A stretch of DNA of 12,765 nt from an uncultured Oscillibacter sp. (GTDB taxonomy: Bacteria > Bacillota_A > Clostridia > Oscillospirales > Oscillospiraceae). This document shows, piece after piece, positions 6,769-12,765 of the stretch; positions within the stretch are counted from its first letter, which is position 1; each line of letters opens with the position of its first letter. Under the pieces are notes generated by a model. That model ran no database searches. It was not told the DNA's origin and saw only the letters and a program-made list of their open reading frames with translations. Location: contig CAQVQZ010000044.1 in assembly GCA_948902155.1 (NCBI GenBank), positions 1 to 12,765 of the forward strand. Direction: 5' to 3'. A program made the position numbers and the translations under genes.

Positions 6769-8034
6769 ATGAGCCAGTTGATCGTGAAAGGCGGCGCCCA
6801 CCTGGAGGGCGAGGCCGGGATACAGGGAGCGAAGAACAGCGTCCTGCCCATTCTGGCCGCGTCGTTGCTGACGGCGGACCAGGTGGAGCTGCGGGGGTGC
6901 CCCCGGCTGCGGGACGTGGACGCTTCGGTCCGCATTCTGCGGGACCTGGGCTGTACGGCCCACTGGGAAGGGGCGGACACCCTGGTGGTGGACGCCAGGG
7001 ACATGGCGGGCTGGGCGGTATCGGACCGGCTGTGCCGGGAGATGCGGTCTTCCGCCATCTTTCTGGGGGCTATCCTGGCCCGGTGCGGACAGGCGGAGCT
7101 GAGCTATCCCGGCGGCTGTGAGCTGGGGCCCCGGCCCATCGACCTCCACCTCTCCGGCCTGCGGGACCTGGGGGCGGAGATCGACGATACGGGAGGCGTG
7201 CTCCACTGCAAGGCCCGCCTCCTCCGGGGGCGGGAGATCGTATTGAGCCTGCCCTCTGTGGGAGCCACGGAAAACCTGATGCTGGCGGCCTGCGGGGCCT
7301 CCGGCGTCACCACCATCGCCAACGCCGCCCGGGAGCCGGAGATCGTGGACCTGCAGAACTTCCTCACAGCCTGCGGGGCCAGGGTGTCCGGGGCGGGGAG
7401 CTCCACGGTTTCCATCGAGGGGGCCGGGCCGCTCCACGGCTGTACTTACACGGTCATGCCGGACCGCATCGTAGCGGCAACCTACCTCTGCGCGGCGGCG
7501 TCCGCCGGGGGCGAGGTGTTTCTCCGGGGAGCAAGGGAGGAGCACCTGTCCACCGTCACCGCCGTGCTGCGGGAGGCGGGGTGCTCCATCCTCTCCGATC
7601 AAAACGGCGTCGCCTGTGCCTGCCGGGGACGGCTGGAAGCGGTGCGGCCCGTTCGGACGGCCCCCTATCCCGGCTTCCCCACCGACGCCCAGGCCATTTT
7701 GATGGCGGCGCTGCTGAAGAGCCGGGGGGCCACGGTGCTTGAGGAGAATATGTTCGAAAACCGCTACCGCCATGTGGATGAGCTGACCCGCATGGGCGCC
7801 AATATCCGGGTGTCCGGGCGGGCGGCGGTGGTGTCCGGCGTGGAGAGCCTCCGGGGCGCGCCGGTGTACTGCACGGACCTCCGGGGCGGCGCGGCGCTGT
7901 GCGTGGCGGCCCTGGCGGCGGAGGGGGAGACCCTGGTCCGGGACATCGGGCACATCGACCGGGGATACGAGGACATCGCCCGGGACCTCCGGGCCCTGGG
8001 GGCGGAGATCGTCCGGAGCGAGGACAACGTTTAA
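6769..8034 (+). CDS. murA: UDP-N-acetylglucosamine 1-carboxyvinyltransferase
   Basis: First committed enzyme of peptidoglycan synthesis: it transfers enolpyruvate from PEP to UDP-GlcNAc in the cytoplasm and is the target of fosfomycin. The 421-residue length is typical. The conserved AKNS is at 21-24. The catalytic Cys117 sits in the PGGCELGPRP loop (114-123), so fosfomycin binding is predicted. Asp306 in PGFPTDAQA and the DLRGGAAL segment (370-377) match family active-site positions. The ATG at 6769 has GGAGG at 6756-6760, 8 bases upstream; an in-frame TTG at 6718 has none. In B. subtilis murB, not murA, follows murG here. A small hairpin GGACC/GGTCC (6710-6724) lies in the murG-murA gap. 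Confidence 0.97.
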   Translation: MSQLIVKGGAHLEGEAGIQGAKNSVLPILAASLLTADQVELRGCPRLRDVDASVRILRDLGCTAHWEGADTLVVDARDMAGWAVSDRLCREMRSSAIFLGAILARCGQAELSYPGGCELGPRPIDLHLSGLRDLGAEIDDTGGVLHCKARLLRGREIVLSLPSVGATENLMLAACGASGVTTIANAAREPEIVDLQNFLTACGARVSGAGSSTVSIEGAGPLHGCTYTVMPDRIVAATYLCAAASAGGEVFLRGAREEHLSTVTAVLREAGCSILSDQNGVACACRGRLEAVRPVRTAPYPGFPTDAQAILMAALLKSRGATVLEENMFENRYRHVDELTRMGANIRVSGRAAVVSGVESLRGAPVYCTDLRGGAALCVAALAAEGETLVRDIGHIDRGYEDIARDLRALGAEIVRSEDNV

Positions 8035-8047
8035 AAAGAAGAAACGC

Positions 8048-8099
8048 GAGGGCCGCAGGCGCGGCCCTCAGCGAGGTCCCGGTCTTCGGAAACGGGACC
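8048..8099 (+). other. Two consecutive strong hairpins in the murA-ftsQ gap
   Basis: Stem 1: GAGGGCCGC (8048-8056) and GCGGCCCTC (8061-8069), nine perfect pairs with loop AGGC. Stem 2: GGTCCCG (8075-8081) and CGGGACC (8093-8099), with an inner TC-TTCG-GA minihairpin (8083-8090) that places a UUCG tetraloop at the tip. No T-run follows either stem. Termination on the + strand is not supported; mRNA stabilisation, processing or translational control of ftsQ is possible. The minus strand after stem 1 is T-rich, but no minus-strand gene precedes it. Confidence 0.6.
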
Positions 8100-8123
8100 C
8101 TTGAAGATAGAAGGAGCTAAACC

Positions 8124-8891
8124 ATGGCGAGACGGAAGCGCACGAAGCGGCGGCGTGGGAGCTTTGGATTCTTATACAAGCTGCTGTCGGTCCTGCTGAT
8201 CTGCACGGCTATCATCGTGGCCATGACCCTGTTCTTCCGGGTGGACGAGATCGCCGTCACCGGACAGCGGCGCTATACGGAGGAAGAGATCCGGGCCGCC
8301 GCCGGGGTGGAGCTGGGGTCCAACCTGTATCTGCTGAATAAGTACGACATCGTCCGGGCCATTGGGGGAAAGCTGCCCTACATCGAGGACATCCGGGTGA
8401 ACCGGAAGCTGCCGGACACGCTGCTCATCGAGGTCCACGAGAGCGGACGGCCCTTCGCCCTGGTCCAGGACGGCAGCGCCTGGCTCATCAGCGCCAGCGG
8501 CAAGATCGTGGAACAGGCCCCGGAGAGCCAGGCGGGGCAGTACGGGCTCATCTCCGGCTGCCAGCTGCTGGCCCCCTCGGTGGGGACCCAGATCGCCCTG
8601 GCCACGGAGTACGCCGCCCAGCAGAGCAGCCTTTTGAACCTGCTGGCGGCGCTGGACGAGGCGGGGCTGACGGAGAACGTGGACGGTATCCGGCTGGACG
8701 ATTTGTCCTATATGAAGATGGACTACATCGGCCGGTTCACCGTACGGATCGCCTATGGGGCGGATTATGAGCTGGAGCTGAAAAAGCTCACCATGACCCT
8801 GGAGAGCGACAAGGTCCAGAGCAATATGACCGGCACCATCGACCTGCGGCTGAAAAGCGAAAAGGTCTTTCTGATACAGAATGTACGCTGA
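8124..8891 (+). CDS. ftsQ: Cell division protein FtsQ/DivIB
   Basis: Bitopic divisome protein that links FtsL/FtsB-type partners and regulates septal wall synthesis. The 255-residue protein has a short, strongly basic cytoplasmic tail (1-11), one transmembrane helix (about 16-38) and an extracellular POTRA domain (about 38-105) opening with the family pattern FRVDEIAVTGQRRY. A FtsQ/DivIB beta domain follows. The sequence DIRVNRKLPDTLLIEV (89-104) is typical of the POTRA end. The ATG at 8124 has AAGGAG at 8111-8116. It follows murA by 89 bp containing two hairpins, and ends in a terminator-like structure. The charged C-terminal tail found in many DivIB proteins is short here. Confidence 0.93.
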   Translation: MARRKRTKRRRGSFGFLYKLLSVLLICTAIIVAMTLFFRVDEIAVTGQRRYTEEEIRAAAGVELGSNLYLLNKYDIVRAIGGKLPYIEDIRVNRKLPDTLLIEVHESGRPFALVQDGSAWLISASGKIVEQAPESQAGQYGLISGCQLLAPSVGTQIALATEYAAQQSSLLNLLAALDEAGLTENVDGIRLDDLSYMKMDYIGRFTVRIAYGADYELELKKLTMTLESDKVQSNMTGTIDLRLKSEKVFLIQNVR

Positions 8892-8915
8892 GCGGAGGTT
8901 CGGTCAGGTTTTTTT
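8888..8915 (+). terminator. Probable intrinsic terminator overlapping the ftsQ stop
   Basis: CTGA-G-CG (8888-8894) pairs with CG-G-TCAG (8901-8907) over loop GAGGTT, with one G-G mismatch; one G and a run of seven T (8909-8915) follow. The stem is short, so termination may be partial. With the promoter 30 bp downstream it suggests ftsZ is mainly transcribed on its own. Confidence 0.5.
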
Positions 8916-8945
8916 GAGAATTTGCGTCGAATGTGAAACAGACTC

Positions 8946-8974
8946 TTGACCGGAGCGGAAAAGTGGCTTACAAT
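8946..8974 (+). promoter_or_regulatory. Sigma-A promoter of ftsZ
   Basis: TTGACC (8946-8951, 5 of 6) and TACAAT (8969-8974, 5 of 6) with an exact 17-bp spacer. This is the best promoter in the window. The predicted start near 8981 leaves an untranslated leader of about 155 bases. Confidence 0.8.
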
Positions 8975-8980
8975 AGAAAA

Positions 8981-9139
8981 ATAGGATTACAAGTGTTAGA
9001 AACTGGAAAAGACCGGCTTTCCTGGAGAGAGCGGCGTCCGGTTTGCGAAGGAATGTGGTATCCGTCTGGAAGCGGGAGACGGTGGTTATGAGCGCCCAGG
9101 ATGGGCGGTCCGCACAAATGATAGCAGGAGGCAGCACTT
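8981..9139 (+). other. Long, possibly structured ftsZ 5' leader
   Basis: No gene with a ribosome site is seen here. Possible stems are ACCGG/CCGGT (9012-9016 with 9038-9042), CCGTCT/AGACGG (9062-9067 with 9077-9082) and CGCCC/GGGCG (9093-9097 with 9103-9107). AGGAGG (9126-9131) stands eight bases before the ftsZ ATG. I do not recognise a known riboswitch. Confidence 0.4.
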
Positions 9140-10252
<1,113 letters not shown>

Positions 10253-10303
10253 GGAATTTTCCCTTGGAGCTGGAAGGGATATCCTGGTTTTGAAAAAATT
10301 TGG

Positions 10304-10338
10304 AAGACCTCGGCGGCGTTTGCCACCGGGGTCTTTTT
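10304..10338 (+). terminator. Intrinsic terminator 1 after ftsZ
   Basis: AAGACC (10304-10309) pairs with GGTCTT (10330-10335). Inner CGG/CCG and GGC/GCC pairs, interrupted by one wobble and one mismatch, close a small loop. Five T follow the stem base (10334-10338). Confidence 0.85.
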
Positions 10339-10359
10339 GATGCGCTGAAATTTCGCAAC

Positions 10360-10394
10360 AGGCAAGCGCCGCCATGGCGGCGCTGCCTCTTTTT
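10360..10394 (+). terminator. Intrinsic terminator 2 after ftsZ, built on a perfect palindrome
   Basis: AGGC-A-AGCGCCGCC pairs with GGCGGCGCT-GCCT, with a single bulged A, followed by five T (10390-10394). The core at 10365-10384 is a 20-bp perfect palindrome centred on CCATGG. Placed 21 bp after the first terminator, it gives ftsZ a double stop before spoIVB. A third, weak stem CGCC-GGAA-GGCG with five T is at 10449-10465. Confidence 0.85.
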
Positions 10395-10530
10395 GCTTGT
10401 GGTGAAGCAACGCTTTCGGCAAATGATATAGCCAGCAAAGTTGAACGGCGCCGGAAGGCGTTTTTCAATGGGCGGAAAGACGCTCCGCGCGGTGGGCGCG
10501 TTTGCTGATTCGAGGAAAGGGGTGATTTGA

Positions 10531-11442
10531 TTGTATGGACCTTCACAATTCGCAAAGCGGGCGCTGGGCGCCGGGACGGCGCTGGCGCTTGCGTTTTTGC
10601 TGTGCGCCGCTATGCCTGTAAGGGCCGCGGAGCCCCGGATGCTGGTCCCCGGCGGACACACGGTGGGCGTGAAGCTCTTCGCGCGGGGCGTGGTGGTGGT
10701 GAAGCTCACCGACGGCGGGACCCCCGCCAGGGAGTGCGGGCTGAAGACCGGCGACGTCATCGTCAAATGCGGCGGCGACGCGGTGACCTCCACGGAACAG
10801 TTTCAATCGCTGCTGCAAAAGAGCAACGGCGGCGCGGCGGACCTCCAGGTCGACCGGAGCGGCGGCAGCGTGACGCTGTCGGTGGAGCCTACGCGGAACG
10901 ACCAGGGGGTATACTGCATCGGGGCCTGGGTCCGGGACAGCATGGCGGGCATCGGCACGCTGACCTATTATGACCCGGCCACAGGGGCCTTCGGCGCGCT
11001 GGGACACGGCGTGACGGATACGGACACGGCTCTGCTGATGCCCTTCTCCAACGGGGCGGTGCTGCCCTCCACCGTCAAGGCGGTGAAGCGGGGCGAGGCC
11101 GGTTCCGCCGGGGAGCTGCGGGGCGATTTTGATTTGACCCATGATCTGGGGCCGCTGTATGCCAACACCAGCCGGGGCGTCTTTGGGACCCTGGAGGCGG
11201 CTCCGGAGGCGAAGGCGGTGTCGATTGGCACGGCTCTGCCGGGGCCTGCGGTGATTCGGGCCAACGTCCGGGGGGACGCGGTGGAGGAGTTTGGAATCGA
11301 GATTCTGCGGGTGAACTCCGGGATGGAGGACGGCAGGGATTTGATTCTCGAGGTTAAGGACCCGGCGCTGCTGGAGATTACCGGGGGGATTGTGCAGGGG
11401 ATGGTAGTGAGTTATAATAGGGACAACACAGGAAACCCTTGA
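10531..11442 (+). CDS. spoIVB: SpoIVB sporulation serine protease, truncated before its catalytic serine
   Basis: SpoIVB is secreted from the forespore and triggers pro-sigma-K processing in the mother cell. The start is a TTG at 10531 with AAGGGGTG (10517-10524) upstream. Visible parts are a signal-like segment (about 9-32), a PDZ domain (about 45-118), and the protease region with catalytic-type His159 in GALGHGVTDTDT and Asp277 in VKDPALL. The frame is intact to GGIVQGM (285-291), where the family continues SGSPI. Here it reads VVSYNRDNTGNP and stops. In B. subtilis the triad is H236/D363/S378; the same Asp-to-Ser spacing puts the serine at residue 292, here Val. The protein is 303 residues against about 426, so it should be inactive. 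The junction, about 11404, is read as an insertion. spo0A commonly follows spoIVB and should lie beyond the insert. Confidence 0.9.
   Translation: MYGPSQFAKRALGAGTALALAFLLCAAMPVRAAEPRMLVPGGHTVGVKLFARGVVVVKLTDGGTPARECGLKTGDVIVKCGGDAVTSTEQFQSLLQKSNGGAADLQVDRSGGSVTLSVEPTRNDQGVYCIGAWVRDSMAGIGTLTYYDPATGAFGALGHGVTDTDTALLMPFSNGAVLPSTVKAVKRGEAGSAGELRGDFDLTHDLGPLYANTSRGVFGTLEAAPEAKAVSIGTALPGPAVIRANVRGDAVEEFGIEILRVNSGMEDGRDLILEVKDPALLEITGGIVQGMVVSYNRDNTGNP
11390..11418 (+). promoter_or_regulatory. Candidate hybrid promoter across the spoIVB junction
   Basis: A perfect -10, TATAAT (11413-11418), sits about 10 bp inside the foreign sequence. The position 17 bp upstream, within spoIVB, is TTGTGC (11390-11395), only 3 of 6 matches to a -35. 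It would read rightward into the element. The -10 is convincing, the -35 weak. Confidence 0.4.
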
Positions 11443-11457
11443 TTTGCAAGGCTTTCC
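11431..11457 (+). repeat. Inverted repeat near the element's left end
   Basis: GGAAA-C-CCTTG (11431-11441) pairs with CAAGG-C-TTTCC (11447-11457) around ATTTG: 10 pairs and one C-C mismatch, 27 bp inside the junction. Arms of 11 bp around a 5-bp centre resemble a recombinase core site in layout, but a transcript hairpin is equally possible. Confidence 0.5.
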
Positions 11458-11539
11458 GGTGCCTGCCCAAAATTCCATTGACCAGGAAAGTGGGTAGAAC
11501 GTCAAGCGCAGGCGTTCAATGGCTGCTTCAGCCGAGGCA

Positions 11540-11566
11540 ATCACTTTACACCCGGGATAAGGTGAT
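11540..11566 (+). repeat. Imperfect palindrome, possible operator
   Basis: A 27-bp imperfect palindrome centred on CCCGGG: ATCACTTTA (11540-11548) against TAAGGTGAT (11558-11566), nine pairs including one G-T, then two mismatches and two CG pairs. It lies 130 bp upstream of the winged-helix gene. Its size suits binding by a dimeric regulator, possibly that protein itself. This is inference. Confidence 0.35.
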
Positions 11567-11695
11567 GGAAGTACATAGTAGAAAGGATTGGTGGAATTAA
11601 GCGGGGGTGTGGCAATTTGTAGCTACATCCCTGCAAAAGAATGCTTGCTTTTTTATGGCTATCAAAAGATGATTTGTATACGAGGAGAGATGATT

Positions 11696-12765
11696 ATGTC
11701 TGAATACCAACTTGAAATCAGGCAGCTTGTGGACTACCCACGCTGCCGCATTTATAGAGAGTTTGTTCAAACCCTGATCGCTGACCGGAGCATCCGAACC
11801 AACGGAGGCTCCGGTCTTTTTTATTATACCGTCCTTTGCTCTTATGCCAACTTCCGCACCTCATACCGTCGGCTGGACGGCATCACCTATACTATCTACC
11901 CTGGCGAGTGGGTCTGCCGTACTAGCGAACTGGCGGCTTGGTTCCGCGTCAGGTTCCAGTACAAAGCCCTGTCCATTTTGAAAGGCCTCCAAGAGCGGCA
12001 TCTGATTTCATTTACACCATTGGGACATGGCAATCTGGTAAAGTACAGCATCAAGGGATGGCGAAAGCACAACACGGTCTTGGATTACAACTGTCCCTGC
12101 CAAAAGGAAAGCGGCTTTTTCTTCATGCCCATTGCCATCGCATCAGAATTGATCAGCTACGGCAAAGCATCAGAGATGGATGTGGTGCTGGATTTATGGC
12201 TTTCTGCAATCTATAAGGATGCCCAGGTGCTGGGCTCTGAGGTTGGACCTGTGGTTTATCTTCGCAATGGCACAGGGAATCCTCTCCTGAATTATTCGGA
12301 TTTGGCACAGCGGTGGGGCCTCTCCCGGTCCACTGTAGGTCGGCTGCTGAACAAGCTGTCCGCTTTGGAATACCTCACTCTGATGTCCTTTCCAGGCCGT
12401 ACTGGCAGCGTAATCTATCTGAACAGCTACCTCTCCACCATGTTCCAAGTGTCAGATGTCATGGTGGATAAGGATGAAGTGGCAATGTGTTTGAACATCA
12501 GGGTTCAGCTTCCAGACGCTGCGGAATCGGAGGAGAGCCACTTGGAGAATCCCAAGATTTGCGTTTCGGACCAGTTGATTAGCGTTTCAAAAACGCAAGC
12601 GGGGTACTTGACGGAGAAGGTGGCGCAAATCCTTGAAACGCAAGGGGTTCCTTGCTTCAACTGTCCCAAATCCACAGTTAAGTTATATCCCTTATCCAGC
12701 GACTGCACGGTAGTTGGTATAGGAGGCGCCTCAAAACCGCAGATTGTGAAACTGGGGCTGACCGT
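11696..12765 (+). CDS. Winged-helix DNA-binding protein of the inserted element (replication-initiator or regulator type), 3' end outside window
   Basis: Open for 356 codons to the window edge with no stop. The ATG at 11696 has GAGGAG (11682-11687) eight bases upstream; an in-frame ATG at 11690 is too close to it. Residues 66-107 (YPGEWVCRTSELAAWF... to RHLISF) look like one winged helix. Residues 198-240 contain a clear helix-turn-helix, SDLAQRWGLSRSTVGRLLNK (201-220), followed by a wing. A Cys pair, NCPCQK, is at 132-137. After about 272 the sequence is more variable. Two winged helices in one chain recall RepA/Rep_3-type replication initiators; a MarR-like regulator is the alternative. I recall similar proteins on elements of gut Firmicutes but cannot verify it. 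Codon use is more A/T-rich than in the neighbours. An intrinsic terminator lies inside codons 30-43. Confidence 0.8.
   Translation, partial: MSEYQLEIRQLVDYPRCRIYREFVQTLIADRSIRTNGGSGLFYYTVLCSYANFRTSYRRLDGITYTIYPGEWVCRTSELAAWFRVRFQYKALSILKGLQERHLISFTPLGHGNLVKYSIKGWRKHNTVLDYNCPCQKESGFFFMPIAIASELISYGKASEMDVVLDLWLSAIYKDAQVLGSEVGPVVYLRNGTGNPLLNYSDLAQRWGLSRSTVGRLLNKLSALEYLTLMSFPGRTGSVIYLNSYLSTMFQVSDVMVDKDEVAMCLNIRVQLPDAAESEESHLENPKICVSDQLISVSKTQAGYLTEKVAQILETQGVPCFNCPKSTVKLYPLSSDCTVVGIGGASKPQIVKLGLT
11783..11822 (+). terminator. Intrinsic terminator inside the 5' coding region of the winged-helix gene
   Basis: GACCGGAGC (11783-11791) pairs perfectly with GCTCCGGTC (11808-11816). An inner TCCG/CGGA stem (11793-11796 with 11803-11806) extends it over loop AACCAA, and six T follow at once (11817-11822). 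This is the strongest terminator-like structure in the window, yet it lies about 90-130 bases into an open frame. It could attenuate transcription when translation lags. Confidence 0.75.

Larger units (their letters stand above)
11404..12765 (+). mobile_element. Left end of a putative integrated element interrupting spoIVB; right end outside window
   Basis: From about 11404 homology to spoIVB ends within the active-site motif and G+C falls from about two thirds to about half by rough count. A ~290-bp noncoding stretch (11404-11695) holds several inverted repeats and a TATAAT, then one gene for a winged-helix-like protein runs off the window. The pattern (interrupted host gene, composition break, palindromic end, DNA-binding first gene) fits an integrative element. 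No recombinase, relaxase or phage structural gene is visible, so its class is unknown. A contig misjoin is the main alternative. Confidence 0.65.

Noticed and set aside
4672..7953. 1093-codon open frame on the minus strand
   Set aside because: Spans ftsW, murG and murA in antisense; composition is that of a codon-position shadow and there is no ribosome site or motif.
10395..10530. Sigma-F/sigma-G promoter for spoIVB
   Set aside because: Expected from known biology, but I could not find a pair of boxes with acceptable match and spacing.
10527..10973. 148-codon + frame beside the spoIVB start
   Set aside because: It is the shifted frame of spoIVB; the spoIVB frame has signal, PDZ and protease motifs.
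11938..12216. 92-codon + frame inside the element
   Set aside because: Lies wholly inside the longer winged-helix gene in another frame; no ribosome site. Minus frames at 12194-12448 and 12505-12708 were rejected for the same reason.

Overview
The window is the middle and distal part of a division and cell-wall (dcw) gene cluster from an endospore-forming Firmicute. The last ~1.4 kb appears to be a mobile element lodged in a sporulation gene. The high G+C content (about two thirds by eye in the cluster), the presence of spoIVB, the meso-diaminopimelate-type MurE and the murG-murA-ftsQ-ftsZ order suggest a high-GC clostridial lineage such as Oscillospiraceae. No rRNA or tRNA is present to confirm this.

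Layout, all on the + strand: a 5'-truncated class B penicillin-binding protein with two PASTA domains (1-1001); a 336-bp gene-free leader with repeats; murE (1338-2777); mraY (2820-3803); a 238-bp gap holding an inverted copy of the leader repeat where murD is often found; ftsW/spoVE (4042-5427); murG (5569-6705); murA (6769-8034); ftsQ/divIB (8124-8891). A terminator-like hairpin and a near-consensus sigma-A promoter then separate off ftsZ (9140-10252), which ends in two intrinsic terminators. Together the genes build UDP-MurNAc peptides (MurA, MurE), attach them to lipid (MraY, MurG), polymerise and crosslink the glycan at the septum (FtsW, PBP) and organise the septum (FtsQ, FtsZ).

After ftsZ comes spoIVB (from 10531), the protease that signals from forespore to mother cell. 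It is intact up to the GIVQGM segment and breaks exactly where the catalytic-serine codon should be. From about 11404 the base composition falls to about half G+C. A ~290-bp stretch of palindromes leads into a gene (11696 to the window edge) with no stop codon in the window. It encodes a protein with two winged-helix-like segments, of replication-initiator or regulator type. I read this as the left end of an integrated element interrupting spoIVB at the active-site codon, comparable to elements that split sporulation genes in other spore formers. That gene also carries a near-perfect intrinsic terminator inside its first 130 bases.

No CRISPR array, tRNA, rRNA or transposase is visible. The long minus-strand reading frames are high-GC shadows.
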